A stretch of 64,000 nt of DNA from Daucus carota subsp. sativus. Lineage: Eukaryota > Streptophyta > Magnoliopsida > Apiales > Apiaceae. Position 1 is the stretch's first letter. Every line of letters starts with the position of its first letter. Made by a program: the position numbers and the translations under genes. Below the pieces are notes generated by a model, which saw only the letters and a list, made by a program, of their open reading frames with translations, ran no database searches and was not told the DNA's origin. The stretch lies in NCBI RefSeq assembly GCF_001625215.2, contig NC_030381.2, positions 51,607,214 through 51,671,213 on the forward strand, in the 5' to 3' direction. Below, in pieces: positions 44,360 to 57,846 of this stretch.

Positions 44360-46421
44360 ATGAGGATTTCTCACGACTTACTAGAAGAAATACTCTGTCG
44401 CCTTCCAGTCAAGCATCTTCTTCGTTGTCGATGTGTTGCTAAAGGCTGGTGCTCTCTTATTGATAGCAATGCATTTGTTAAAAAGCATCTCAAAAATACC
44501 CTTGACTGCAATGCTAGTGGTGTGCATGTTATCAATGGGTTTGATGGAAGGTTTTGGGTGGTGGAATCTGATGATGGTTCTACTTCTGTTGTTGAAATAG
44601 ATGATCCGATCAAGATGCTTCTTAGCGATTCTGAATATTGTATTGCTGCAAATGCCTTACTTTGTGTGTTTAAATCTCAGATGAATGATATATTTCTGTT
44701 TAATCCATCAACCAGGAAGGTTAGGAAGTTACCAAGTGCCCCACCTGAGTTTCCGCGTGGTTTTAATGGTACGGAGGATTGTGTTTGTGGCTTTGGATAT
44801 GATCATGTTAATGATGATTATAAGGTTGTGAAGATTGTACAGAGTTTTGTTCAATCTGGTGGCACTATGGTCGTAGTTTACAGCCTGAAAACCAATTCTT
44901 GGAAACAAATTCAGAATGTTCCTAGTAAATATTTTTTAACAATATGGGGCATATTTGGTAATGGAGCTCTTTATTGGTTTTTGGTCAAGGATTTAGCGTA
45001 TGGCTTTGAAACCATTGTTGGTTTTGATCTTGGGCTTGAACAGTTCAAGGAGGTCCCTTTTCCTCCTGTCAATAAAAACTATATCATGGAAAATAAGAGG
45101 GGTTTGTTTACACCACCTGCTGGAGAATCCCTTTGTTTACTTGATACCTACTCCGACCTTAGTGTGGATGTCTGGCTGATGAATAACTATGGGGAGAAAA
45201 ATACTTGGTACAAAGCATTTTCAGTGAAGCAATTGTGCCCACTCGCTTTCGGAATTCTGAGGCCCCTTGCTTTTTCCAAGAGTCACAAAGATGTACTTTT
45301 AGAGTTGGACTGCCAAAAACTTGTCTGGTATAACATTGAAAGGAAGACAGTCAAAAGTGTCAGGCTTCCAAGGATTCTGGTGAAGTTTGATTCACATTTC
45401 TGCACTGAGAGTCTGTTACAGCTCACTGAGGATAAGTCGCTTCAGAGGCCATCACCAGACAAGCAGAAGAAACAGCAAAAGAAAAGGTAAAAATTTCGTT
45501 AGTTGTGTGGCTAGTTGAGTTTTCATCTGGCATATATCACTGAGTTATGATTTCGAACATCTTTGTCATGTGTAACTAATGTTGGCTGGAAAAGTAATGT
45601 TGTATGCTAAACCCTTTGTAGTAGGTGCTGTATAGCCTCTACTCTATTGTTAGTATAAACAAAAACAATCAAGTATGAATTATTAATTACTATGGCGGCT
45701 TGTGTAGTTTGTCCTCTTTTCAATTCGAGACCATATAAATTTGTTGCTAGTTTCCTATTTTTTAGTTGCCTTGGGGTTATGCACATAAAACTAGGATAAT
45801 CATATGCACGGTATTGTGTAAAATTAAAATATATATGACTCTCCTATTGCTATATAACAAAGATTACATGTCAGGACTTTGGTTGGTTTCTCCATTGAGC
45901 TGCGTAAGGAGTTATGGAAGTGATAAGTTTCTTTTGTATCGTTGTTCTTCGTCAAAATGATGTCCACTGTACTTCTGAATCTTACATATATAGTTCTCTA
46001 AGTCATATATTTGTAGTTTGGAAGTATTTCTGCTCTATCTTCCAATTCAGATTATCAGATGATAGTGGTCTAGGTACTTAAAAAAACTTCAACTTTAGTT
46101 AAAAAAATTCCCTGCCTTGAACAGTTAAACTACTTGAATGCAACGATGACTTCCTCACTCTGTATCTCAAGCAAGAAGACAATTTAACATTTAATATGAT
46201 TGCATACCTGTTATTATAAAGAGAGTGTTTAGAACTTGCATTTAACATGGTCTTCTCTTATTGTTGTTTTGCTTACTAGCTGATACACCTTTTGTTTAAT
46301 TGACGTTGATTGATAATGCATGTTGGGCTAAGTTTCCTCTACTGTTATAGTTATGCCGTTTATTGACCTTATCTCCTGTAGGGATGATTATCTATCCCGA
46401 GGGTTCAATCTGAGGCTATAA
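44360..46421 (+). CDS. F-box/FBA protein with tail micro-exon (gene E)
   Basis: Exons 44360-45486 and 46382-46421, 388 residues. F-box at residues 3-45 (DLLEEILCRLPVKHLLRCRC, AKGWCSLIDS); FBA region with AANALLCVFKSQMNDIFLFNP (residue about 97), CGFGYDHVNDDYKVVKIV, YSLKTNSWKQIQNVPS, LYWF, GFDLGLEQFKEVPFP and LVWYNIERKTVKSV. In the otherwise fixed NGL position it has NAL. Exon 2 gives DDYLSRGFNLRL then TAA. The donor AGGTAA makes a stop if unspliced. A 3' UTR intron (46464-46568) starts 42 nt after the stop. A putative SCF substrate receptor. Confidence 0.88.
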
Positions 46422-46568
46422 AATATCTGCACAATAAAAAAGATGGATGAGTAAGATAACGAGGTAAATATTTTTGTACTTAAAAAGCTGTTGCCAGGTT
46501 TTTTTTTGCTGCATCAAAATTTAATATTGTTACCTGATACGACGTTTTGATTATCAATTTACATTCAG

Positions 46569-48196
46569 GAATGCATCCGAGATGGAAGAGAAGGAGAGTA
46601 CTGGCTCTTTTGGAAATGACCTGGGTGGTGGATATTATTGTCTCTGGCACTGTTTGTTGCTTTGCTCTTCCTAATTTTGTTGCTCCATATAGTTTGAGAA
46701 ATGTGCAACAGATGCTATGATTCAGATGTTATTCCAGATTACTCTTACCTGCTTTTGTTTAATTTAAATGATTATTGCATTTGGTATATCTGTCAAGCTG
46801 AAATATATGATCGTATTTGTTTAGCTATTTGGATGCTGCTCAAGTTCTGCAGGCAAAGTTATATGGCATGGTGAATGGTAATTCCACATAATCTTGTGCA
46901 ATAACAAGGTAGTGCCATAAACTCATAATTTGCAAAAAAAATGAGGAAATATCATGTTTATCTAGCAGGCATAACTTTTGAGTTTTGAACCGTTCCTTTT
47001 GAGAATATTATTATCATCCTCTCCTTTGGGACAGAGGAATACAGTAAGTGGAGTCACAGAACAAAAAATTACCAGTCCAACTGAATTATTAAGTTTTTGA
47101 ATTAGCAGTCTTTCTTATCTTCCACGGTTGGATATGGTTGACATCATCTTTCGTTAAGTTATTTGCTGAAACAAATTCGATAGGTGCGTTTCCTTTTCAC
47201 ACTTTATATGTCAAGCGGAGGCATATTGTCTCTCCTCTGGGTTTCGGACACCAGATCCCCTGATTTGTCTTCTGTATAACATTAGTCTCGGAACAAAAGT
47301 TCATTCAAGTTGAATTAAGAAGTACTCTCTCCGTCCCCTTTGTCACATTTGGTTTTGTGCGGTGTTTGATTAAAATTTATTAATATTTATTGATTGATAA
47401 AATAAAAAAAAATCTGTTATCGGAAATAACTTTTAATCTAATTTAAGATGTAATTTTCAATTTTTTAAAATAATGAAAGAATGACTTATAAATTTTGGTC
47501 AAAAATTAGTTAATTTGACCAACAAAAATAGAAATGTAACAATTAAAAAGAGACAGATTTCTAGATATAGTGAAATATATTTGTTTTTACATAAATTTCG
47601 GTACCTTACATTGAAAAACAAAATTTCAAGCAAGATGCGGTCAATTTAATAGTCAATTTGTATAGGTGACACATGAATATATAAAAACGTGGTTTTTTGC
47701 CGGATTTTTAAGCCGGATTTCTAAGTTTATAAATCATAATTATAATTTATTCGTAATGTTTGTGTAAAAAATTCATAATTCAATTTTCGATTTATAAATT
47801 AGAATATGAAAAGTTAAATTCTTATCTCTTTTAATAATTTATTTTTATATTTAAAATTTAATTTGACAAGAATATAAAAATACATTTTAAAATATAATTT
47901 AGTATTATATCACTAATTTTTATACATGATAATTTATAAATATCAAAAAAATTATTCAAATACACAAGAAATTCCTACTTATCTCTTGCGTTTTGGAAGT
48001 AAGCCGGGCACAAAGTGATTTAGTAGCTTCTGAGACCAACGACGATGCAGGTCCACAGTACGATTAAATTCCAAATTCAATTGGGTGGGGACTTGGAGAA
48101 AGAGACAACAACAACAAGATGATGTTTTCACCATTATATGTGACGGGAACTTGGAGATAATGTTGTGAATGCAACATATTACAAACCAAACAAACC
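46569..48196. other. 3' UTR exon of gene E and spacer
   Basis: 46569 to about 46720 is the terminal UTR exon of gene E (shares GAGAAGGAGAGTACTGGCTC with gene A's). Then spacer with one decayed Stowaway-like MITE (47325-47560) and AT-rich DNA. No supported gene. Confidence 0.55.
47325..47560. mobile_element. Decayed Stowaway-like MITE
   Basis: The left end TACTCTCTCCGTCCCCTTTG matches the CTCCCTCCGTCCC class; the right end AAAAAGAGACAGA is a weak inverse. Internal TTGGTCAAA and TTTGACCAA. Borders approximate. Confidence 0.4.
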
Positions 48197-51100
48197 ATGA
48201 ACACAAACAACAAGAGACCAAACCCTGCAAATCACACACACATTAGTATCTTCATTCTTGTCAGTTTCATTCACTTGGCTTTACCAACGTTAGTATCTGC
48301 ATTGAAAGTTGAGCCACTGGTTGGATATGGGTACAAGATCGGGTCGTCGACGGTTAATCCTGGATCATCATTGACTTGTGATCTTCAGCTCATCAACAAG
48401 TCCTCTGTTTTTGGATCAGACATTCAGAATCTCAAGCTTGTTGCCAGGTCAGAAAAATGAACTCAAACTGTGGTTATTGGTAGTTTTGTTTATTGGTCAA
48501 CGCTGATAGAAGCATGTGAAAGAGTTTGTATTGTAGTTATGGGTCCGTATCTCCGGCCACACCAAAGATCTTTGCCTGCCCTCAGCAAAATTAGTTTAAG
48601 ATTACCTTCGTCTTGTCACAACTTTTAATAAAGGGCTCGGCATATATTTTAAGATTATCTTAATGTATAGTGTTTTAGAAAAAATTCTGAATAAAATTCT
48701 AAGATATAAAATTTTATCTAGAAATAAAAATTTTAGTGAAACATTATAAAACTATAACACCCTTATAATAACTTAGAGCATCTCCAAGAGTCTCCTAATT
48801 GACTCTTGTATATAATATAAAATATATGGCTCTCAGTGATTTAATACAAAATTAAGAGCATGAACCCCAACAATGCTCTCTATATTTCTTCTATATATCA
48901 TATTTTATTCATGTTAGGCTCCACTAAAACAAAGATCCAAATTCAAAAGTGGGAATGATTTGGAGGGAAAGAATTTTTTATTGATAAAAATAAGTTAAGA
49001 GCCAAGTTGTGACTCCTAGAAGAGAGGAGGGAGAATGGGCTCTTAACTTTTTGAAAAGCCTCTAAGAGTCTCTTGGAGCTCTAATTTATGCATGGCTCTT
49101 TATTTTTTCGCTTAAAAACTTGAATAGAGAGCCTCTTGGAGATGCTCTTATGTTATTTAAGTACTTGAGCTTTGGATGTTTTAAAGTTCTAATTCCACTT
49201 TCGGAATCGGATCGACCCATTTTGCACCATTTACGGAAAGTACGAATTCTTAGGATCAAACATGTAATTATCTTTTATTTCACTATATTTCCCGGAAAAG
49301 ATAATATTTTACCAAAAGAATGGATCATCTTGTGTTGTAAATTTTATACTTCATTGACAGGGTTGGTTTTGTGGTCACTGGTCGATCATATTTTCATTTT
49401 ACAGGGTTGGCTAAAAAATTATAAAAAGCAATGATGCAAGATAAATTCGCATTATCTTATGAATTCGGTGTGTGTGTGTGTGAATATTTAGTATCTAGTC
49501 TGATACTAAGTCCGGTGATTTTTGGACAAAAACACAAGTACAAGTTGATCAAAGTCTGGAACTGAATGCAGCTTTGAAACAAAAGATCGCCTAAGAATCA
49601 AGATCACTGATGCCAACCAGCAGAGGTGGGAAGTTCCACAACAAGTCCTCCACCGCAATGCACCCTCCTCCCAGGAAAGCCACTCCACCTCGTCGAAAAA
49701 GAAGGGCTACACTCTGTCCAGCCCCGCCTCTGACCTCATTTTCACCCTCCACAAGACCACCCCCTTTGGCTTCTCCATTACTCGTCGGTCCTCTGGTGAT
49801 ACCCTCTTCGACACCTCACCAGACCTCTCAAAAGCCAACACCACATTCCTCATTTACAAAGACCAGTTTCTCCAACTCTCCTCAGCTCTCCCTGCTGACA
49901 GGTCATTTCTTTATGGCCTTGGAGAGCATACCAAGAGATCATTCTTGATTGAACACAATCAAACTCTTACAATGTGGAATGCTGACATTGCCAGTGCAAA
50001 TATTGATCTTAATTTATATGGTTCCCATCCATTTTATGTGGATGTCCGGTCTCCAGACTCTGCTGGAAAAGTGGCTGCTGGGATTAGTCATGGGGTCTTG
50101 CTGCTTAATAGTAATGGGATGGATATTGAGTACACTGGTGATAGGATTACTTATAAAGTGATTGGTGGAATACTTGATTTGTATTTTTTTGCGGGAGAGT
50201 CCCCGGAAAATGTGATTGATCAATACACTGAGCTCATTGGCCGGCCTGCTCCCATGCCCTATTGGTCATTTGGTAAGTTGACATGTTTATAGATGTCAGT
50301 GTCTGTCTTTTTCATTTTTTTTCTCTTTCTAATATTGCAATTAGACATATATAATTGTTAAGTAGCATCAGGAGGGTGCATGAAAGGTTTCGACGTATGC
50401 AGTCTTACCCTTATGTTTCATGTGAACTAGCAAATTTCAAGTAGAAGATAATGCGTACATCTATGATGCTCCAAACTTTGTTTAGTTTTATCTCTTATCT
50501 CTGTTTGAAATAATATTACTCTAAAGTATCATATCATTTGTAGTTTAAATTTAATTTCTCTTATAGGATTTCACCAATGCCGCTATGGCTATGTTGATGT
50601 GAATGACCTTGAGGGTGTAGTTGCTGGTTACGCAAAGAGTAGAATCCCACTTGAAGTGATGTGGACAGATATAGACTACATGGATGGCTATAAAGATTTC
50701 ACTTTCGATCCTAATAACTTTCCTCTAGACAAAATGAGAAAATTCGTCGAAACAATTCACAGCAATGGTCAGAAATATGTGGTCATCGTGGATCCTGGTA
50801 AATTTTCTTTTCTAGCTATATTGGTGAAAATATATGCATTTATGTGTGTTTACTATCTAGAGCTGCCTTGTACTCAAGACTGATATTGTAAGTGCTCAAC
50901 TTAATCATTTTGGCAAATTTTCCATATAGTTCATGATCATTGTACTCTATACAGGAATCAGCACCAACTCAACTTATGATACCTTCATAAGAGGTATGAA
51001 AGCTGACATATTTATAAAACGTGATGGTAAGCCTTACCTAGGGAATGTATGGCCAGGTTCGGTATTTTATCCTGATTTTCTTAATCCGCGTGCTGGAATC

Positions 51101-52695
51101 TTCTGGTCTGATGAAGTTAAGCTATTCCGGGATCTTCTACCTGTTGATGGCATATGGATAGACATGAACGAGCTATCCAATTTCATATCATCTACTCCCC
51201 TTCCAAATTCTGCCCTTGATAATCCCCCTTACAAGATCAATAACTCGGGATTTGATAGGCCCATTAATGAGAAAACAGTTGCTGCAACGGCCATACATTT
51301 TGGTAATATCACCGAATATAATTCACATAACCTTTATGGATATTTGGAATCCAAAGCTACTAATGAAGCTTTGGTCAAAGCAACTGGGAAAAGGCCGTTT
51401 GTTCTTAGTAGGTCAACTTTTGTGGGTTCTGGTAATCACACAGCTCACTGGACCGGAGATAATGCTGCCACCTGGGATGATTTAGCATACACAATTCCGA
51501 GCATTTTAAGTTTTGGCATTTTTGGAGTTCCAATGGTTGGGGCTGATATCTGTGGTTTTTCTAAGAACACAACCGAGGAGCTTTGTCAGCGTTGGATTCA
51601 GGTAAAACCTCATACCCTTGCTTTATGAATGATTTTCAAGAAATGCTTCACCTTATAAAAAGGCATTTAACAAGCTTTCCACATAACTTACATTACTTTT
51701 TTTCATTATTAGAATATATAATTAATTTTGTAAAATCCCCTTTTAAAATTCTCTGTCATTGCCTGGACATAAAGAACTGCATTTATCCTTTATATGTTCT
51801 GAATTTGCAGTTAGGAGCCTTTTATCCTTTTGCACGAGACCATTCTGATAAGTTCACTATACGTCAAGAGCTATATCTATGGGATTCAGTTGCTGCAACA
51901 GCCAGGAAAGTGCTGGGCCTACGTATGAGATTATTACCATACTTTTACACACTAATGTACGAGGCACACATGAAAGGGGCCCCTATAGCACGACCACTGT
52001 TCTTCTCATTCCCTCAAAATATTGCAACTTACAGAATCAATACACAGTTCCTTGTCGGTAAAGGTGTGATGGTGTCCCCTGTGCTGAACTCTGGCGCTGT
52101 CACAGTTGATGCATACTTCCCAGCAGGAAACTGGTTCAGCCTCTTCAACTATTCAAAGTCGGTGAGTGTAGACACTGGGAAGTACATCAGGCTAGATGCA
52201 CCCCGTGATCACATAAATGTGCACATCCGAGAAGGAAACATACTGGCCATGCAGCAAGAAGCTATGACAACTCGCGCTGCTAGAAAGACACCATTCGAGC
52301 TATTGGTGATTAACAGCACTGGAAACAGTTCTGGCGAAGTTTTCTTGGATGACGGAGAGGAAGTTGAAATGGGAGGAAAAAGCAGGATGTGGAGTTTTAT
52401 AAAATTTTCTTTTAACATAAAGGGAAAAACAGCAATAATCAAATCAGAGGTGGTGAATGGAGAGTATGCTCTGAGTCAGAAGTGGATCATAAACAAGGTA
52501 ACTATACTGGGGCTGAAGAAAAGGGTTAATAGCTTGTATAACAACGAGTTCTATAGCGGCATTACCAGAAAAAGGCTGCTCAGAAACACAACAAGAAGAC
52601 AGATTGCAGATGACACTAATGGATTTGTTACAATGGAGATCTCAAATCTATCACTACTCATTGGGAAAGAGTTCAAGTTGGAGGTTACACTTTGA
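48197..52695 (+). CDS. GH31 alpha-glucosidase, five exons
   Basis: Exons 48197-48447, 49572-50272, 50567-50797, 50955-51601 and 51811-52695 give 904 residues, normal for plant family-31 alpha-glucosidases. A hydrophobic segment at about residues 17-34 is the signal peptide, so the enzyme is secreted, vacuolar or apoplastic. Landmarks: [40 protein letters not shown] across the exon 2/3 join, the nucleophile Asp464 in WIDMNE, the acid/base Asp563 in [16 protein letters not shown] at the start of exon 5, and a beta-sandwich C-terminus. It hydrolyses terminal alpha-linked glucose, for example from starch breakdown products; an alpha-xylosidase role is possible, but [17 protein letters not shown] and the short loop after WIDMNE fit the glucosidase side. 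All junctions are GT/AG and keep frame. Intron 1 holds a MITE. Confidence 0.9.
48776..49147. mobile_element. PIF/Harbinger-type MITE (GAGCATCTCC ends), copy 3
   Basis: A 372-bp element with ends GAGCATCTCCAAGAG and CTCTTGGAGATGCTC, flanked by TTA at 48773-48775 and 49148-49150. It lies in intron 1 of the alpha-glucosidase gene. No coding capacity. Confidence 0.85.
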
Positions 52696-53962
52696 CCAAT
52701 ACTTATTCACTTAACACTTGTAACGCAATTCTACTCAAATAAACTTTGAATAAGAATATTGCATCAGAAATCATGTTGAAACTCCATCTGTCTTGAAATC
52801 AAACGACTGGTAATACTAAGATAAGTTTTCTGGAGAAGAAAATAGTTCAGTGTCACATGTTTAAGAACTTTGCAAATTCAATAAAGAATCATACATCATT
52901 TTCGGTCGAAAGGGACTTGAAGCTCCCTTCCATTTCTTCACAATTTTTTTAATTGACACAATACATAACACTAGTTTCATAGCCTTTTTTTTTTTTGATA
53001 AACTTCATAGCTTATTTTTAAATTATTTTTTTCTAAATAAAAATTTTGAACATAAATTTTGTTTAGAATCATTTTTAAATAGAGATTTTTTAAAAATTTC
53101 TTTTGAAACTAAACGGATCCATACACAGAATATGTATATTATTTATATAACTAAACTATCTATAAAAATTAAATGACATTCTATGTACTCTTTTTATTTT
53201 TATTTTTAGAAAATATATCCATCACTGATTTTCATCAAAAATAATTTATTACAATTTTAATTATTTTTTTTTGCTGATATTCATTACATTATCCGGCCTT
53301 GTTTTAAATTCCCATCCCATATCGTCCACACATTTTAGCATCAAGTCAGCACTATATCTTGTTTCTCATTTCCCGACAGACTAGTGTAGTGAAGTTAAAT
53401 TAGGGCACAACTCATCTGAGGAACAAGTTCAACACAACACATCTAAGGTACATTCATCAACTTCACTTCTTCTTACCATATGTATGTATGCTCTGCTTGT
53501 TATAATGTGTGCCTCTTTTTCCGGGGACAGACACAAAATATCGCCGGAGAAATTGGTCACAATATGTCATTTTACAATCCAAAACATTAGATCGTTCAGC
53601 GTTATTCCTTATTCACTTTAAAATGCTAGATCGTCTAGCGGTTAGTAACTAAACGCTATTAAAGCCGGATCGTCTAGCGTTTTATAGTGATTTTCAGACC
53701 TAAATGTAACATGTTAGACCGCTTAGCGTTTTCCTAGTAATTTTTAGACGTAAATGAAAAATGATATAACTTTTTCTATAAAAATCAAAATGTTGGATTA
53801 TGGCGTTAATAAGTGGTAGTATTTTGGGCATTACTTATGGAAATTGTGACATATGGAGCCTTTTCTCGTGCTCTTTGTACTGTCAGATTAATTTTATCAG
53901 TTAATGCTTAGTTGCTTACTGTTACATTATCTTTGTGTCTAGTTTAGCTTTACAATTTCAAG
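52696..53962. promoter_or_regulatory. Alpha-glucosidase 3' flank, spacer and gene F upstream region
   Basis: 52696 to about 53290 is AT-rich with no gene. 53368-53408 is the CCCGAC ... TTAGGGCAC block shared with genes B and G, a probable first non-coding exon. 53588-53731 holds four copies of a TAGATCGTCTAGCGTT-like word. A TTTAG at 53945-53949 could be the leader acceptor just before the ATG. Confidence 0.5.
53588..53731 (+). repeat. Four spaced copies of a TAGATCGTCTAGCGTT-like motif
   Basis: Copies start at 53588, 53627, 53666 and 53715 (spacing 39, 39, 49 bp). Core GATCGTCTAGCG is exact in copies 2 and 3; copies 1 and 4 have 2-3 changes. An inverted AAACGCTA lies at 53650-53657. The sequence is GC-richer than its AT-rich surroundings. 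Confidence 0.7.
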
Positions 53963-56279
53963 ATGGAACCTCCTACTGATTTGTTGGATGAGATACTCTG
54001 CCGCCTCCCAGTCAAGTATCTTCTTCGGTGCAGATGTGTGTCGAAAGGATGGTGCTCCCTAATTGATAGCACCCCCTTTGTTAAGAAGCATCTCAACAAG
54101 GCCCTTGAGTGCAATGCTGGTGGTCTTATTATTAATGAAGGCGGGAAGTTTTACTTGGCTGAGGATTTTAACTCTGATTTGGATGGTAGTGATGATAATG
54201 TTGATGTGGTCGCGGCAGAGATAACTCGTCCACTCAAGACTCGTGTCTCTGGTGCTAATTTTGTGGGTTCTGCTAATGGTTTAGTTTGTGTGTCCAAGAA
54301 TAAGATGAATGAGTTCTTTATATTTAATCCAGCAACCAGGAAGTCGAGAAAAATACCCAGTGCTCCACGTGAGTTTCCACTTTCGTTTCATATGACGGAG
54401 ACTTCCTTGTGTGGATTTGGATATGATCAAGTAAATGATGACTATAAAGTTGTGAAGATTGCTGAGTGTTATCTTCAGTTTCGCGGCATAATGGCCTTTG
54501 TCTACAGTCTCAAAACAGACTCTTGGAAACGGATTCAGAATGTTCCTAGTAACACTCGGTTCACAGGAAATTGGGGAATGTTTGGAAATGGAGCTCTGCA
54601 CTGGTTGGCTATCAAGAATCCAGCAAACTGCATAGAAATTGTTGTTGGTTTTGATCTCGGGCTAGAACAGTTCAAGGAGGTCCCTTTTCCTGTTATTGAG
54701 GGCCCTTTTGTCAATTTTAATACCAGGAGTCTGGTATCGGATGGAAGTTCCCTTTGTGTTCTTGATATGTACCCTAATTCTCGTATAGATGTGTGGGTGA
54801 TGATGAATAATTCCGGGGAGGAGAACCTTTGGTCCAAAGCACTTTCTGTGGATAAACACGGGATGCCTGGGTTTTCAAGGTTTGTTAGACCTGTCCATAT
54901 TTCATGGAGTAGCCAGAGTGTACTCTTAGAGATAGACAGCTCAAGACTTGTGTGGTATGACCTTGAAAGGAAAATGGTCAAGAATGTTAAGGTTCGTGGG
55001 ATCACAAACCAGTTTGATTCACATATGTATACTCAAAGTCTCATACAGCTCGATGAGGACAATCAGCTGCAGAAGCCTTCACATGACAAGCCACCGAAGG
55101 AACAACAAAAGAGAAGGTAAAAAATGTATTGCCGTTTTTTGGCTTGTAGTCTTGTTTATTTTGCATCTGGTGTGTTGTTAGCTTTTGGTCATTTATAAGT
55201 CGCATCGACTAGGGCATCATTTTTGTGTGGTGTATATTGCATATGTATTGTTAAACTTAAGCCTATACTTGATATAACAAACAATTATGTACAGATATGA
55301 TTTGTGGTATATTTTAAGTTTTGCATGGGTTTGGTGGCTCACTATTGTGGTTAAGACTTAGGACTTCTTTTTCTATCTCATTTAAGGTTTTCCTTTTAAT
55401 TAACTTCAATTCCATGTGATATCTTGATCGGTTATTTATGTTCTGTAATCACTGAGATTGTGAAGTTTGTTTCCTCGGACTCCATTTCCTCTGTGTCCTG
55501 ACGTCCTGTCTCAGAGCATGAGATGATTCTTCGTGGTTTCCCTAAATTTTGGTTACTTTGATGTGTACACTTGAAACTGGAATAATCATTTACATAATAG
55601 AGTGAACTACTAAGCCATATGACTGTCTTTGCTGTAGTGGTTGTACAAAGTTTACATGATCTGTATATTGCACTTTACTTTAGGCATTAAGGTCTGCAAA
55701 GAGTTAGGTGAGTGATAATTGTCTTTAGTGTTGCCTACTTCTATCAGAATCACCTTCAGAGAATCAGATTACTGTCAAATTTCCTGTAGTACTTAAAATT
55801 GTTTTCTTTAATCTGCAAGTGTTGCCAGCTTTCACCAGTCAAGGAAATCAGATGACAGTATTGTGGGTACTTCGAAAGCTCCAACCTTCCTTTAACTTTC
55901 AGCAATTAGAATATAACATTTCCTATTTTATAATTTGATCGGTTTGCTATTTCTGGATTGCATGTGTTTTGTGTGGCATATGAGAAATTTGGTATTATAG
56001 TCCTTTGTTAAGCCAGTGTTATATATATTGGCGTGTATCTCTAATTATAAAGGGAGGAATCAGTGTCAAAAAAGAGTAATCAGTGTCTAGTACTCACTAA
56101 TCTGCATGCTATTTTCTTATTCCCAATTTGCTTACTGACTCGGGATATCTTTTGCTTGATTGTGGTTGACGGATAACTCATTCTGGAACCAATTTTCCTT
56201 TTTAAAATCTTTAGCAAGTGTTAACCTTATCTCTTGCAGGGATGATTTCCTCTCCAGGGGATTCAAACTGAGTATCTGA
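53963..56279 (+). CDS. F-box/FBA protein with tail micro-exon (gene F)
   Basis: Exons 53963-55116 and 56240-56279, 397 residues. F-box at residues 3-45 (DLLDEILCRLPVKYLLRCRC, SKGWCSLIDS); FBA region with SANGLVCVSKNKMNEFFIFNP (residue about 102), CGFGYDQVNDDYKVVKIA, YSLKTDSWKRIQNVPS, LHWLAI, GFDLGLEQFKEVPFP and LVWYDLERKMVKNV. Exon 2 gives DDFLSRGFKLSI then TGA; the last residue is Ile rather than Leu and the stop differs from its neighbours. A 3' UTR intron (56287-56539) starts only 7 nt after the stop. It is the closest relative of the broken gene at 61503. A putative SCF substrate receptor. Confidence 0.88.
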
Positions 56280-56539
56280 GATCAAGGTAGAACCTCTTTC
56301 TTTTGAAGTATTCACTTCTGTAGGTTGTAAACCAGTAAAAGTTTTTCATTATTCAAGAAAACATGAGTAGTTCATATAGTAATCACCTACTGCACAGAAA
56401 TACACTGTCCACAAAAATTAATTCTTATCGCAACAATATGAACTTGTTTGAGTTTATAATATATTTATCAATAGAAATAATATCAATACTTTGAACTTGT
56501 TTCCTAACTAGATGATTTGCTTACAACTTTGTGTTGCAG

Positions 56540-57782
56540 GACTGCACTAGATGAGAGAAGTAGAGTTGTAGATCGTGTTTGGAACAGAAGGGAGTTAACC
56601 TAAGCAATGCATCAGTTGGCGTTCTTGTCATTGTTCATTTCTCCTCCCCTTTTGTTTGTTAACTTTAGTTGTTGGCATTTGTTTGAGTAAACCAAGTACA
56701 ATGTTAGTTTGAGTATTGAGTTGCTTTAGTTGCTATGATTATGATGTTGAATGATACTGTTACTGGCTTGTTTGATTAATATGACTACCGTGTTTCTTAT
56801 ATGTGCTGAATTTGGATAAATAGCTTTCTTTGGTTACTAGTAGGGCTATATATCCGTCGCTTTAATTCCTTAGGAAGAGATTAACTGGACTTGCATGCAC
56901 TTTTATGTTGACAGACTACTTCAAACTTGCAGGAGACAAATTAGCTATACCAATAATTATGTTTGTTAAATTTTGTAACAAGTCAATTAATGAGATGCTT
57001 ACAGCTCATAGTATTTAAGTTAAGTATATTGTTATTTAGACGCTATCCATGAAGTATATTGTTAAGTATTATGTTGTGCAGTTCTAAGATTCACCATGCA
57101 GTATATTCCCGCGTATTTATATATGTTTCAAACAGAGATGTTTTTGTTGGGCATGCATGGCTACTGCAGAGACAGGAGCTTCAGTTTTGTCATGTCCAGC
57201 CTGTGAGAAATGAGCACTTGCTTGTAGATGCAGACTGGCTAAGCAGCAAAATGCAAATTCATTAGAACTCTCCGAGATTAATAAATTCAAATGAAACACT
57301 CATTCACCAAGCAGACGAGAAATGTGAAAATCAAACTAGGTGGTATCGAGCCAAGTAGAATTCCTGGAGAAGGCCTCTCAAGAATCAAGTAGAAAAATAG
57401 AGAAATCATGAAAGAAGCTTATAATGTGGAGTTCGACAAACAGCAGCAAAGAACAGAAACTTATCAAGAAATAATGAAAGATGCTTGTTCCCTAGGTTTA
57501 GTGCCTTTCGCAGCAAGCAGTTATAACAAGATGGTCTTTCTAGTTTGTGTCTATGGATACACACTAACAACTAATTTTAACTTGAGTGGAATATATTAAT
57601 TGGTGACTACTTTTAACTTAGGTGGAGTATTTTCATTGGTGTAGATTTTTGAGCTTGTAGTGGAACTTATCTTTATTATTAATAAGATTGGAGCCAATAG
57701 GATTCAAACACCTAACTAGAAACTGGTTAGAATATCAGATGAAAAAAATTTACAGCTGGTGCATCAATACAAGAATCTACAT
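56540..57782. other. 3' UTR exon of gene F and spacer
   Basis: The terminal UTR exon starts at 56540 (after GTGTTGCAG; shares GAACAGAAGGGAGTTAACC). After about 56700 there is no recognised gene. A 63-codon open frame at 57408 looks protein-like but has no recognisable family. Confidence 0.5.
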
Positions 57783-57846
57783 GTCGGCGGTAATATCGTA
57801 AACCTCCGAGAATATTTCCTGCTTTCGTGTGCTTCAAACTGCAGCC

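Noticed and set aside
49610-49948. Proline/arginine-rich 112-codon frame
   Set aside because: It is the +1 shadow of alpha-glucosidase exon 2, which encodes the conserved GH31 N-terminal domain in its own frame.
51583-51810. Open frame running into alpha-glucosidase exon 5 from upstream
   Set aside because: The first 76 codons read the end of exon 4 in the wrong frame and then intron 4; a clear TTTGCAG acceptor at 51810 begins the real exon.
57408-57599. 63-codon frame with a protein-like start (KEAYNVEFDKQQQRTETYQ)
   Set aside because: Composition is plausible for a gene fragment but no family is recognised and nothing adjoining supports a gene.
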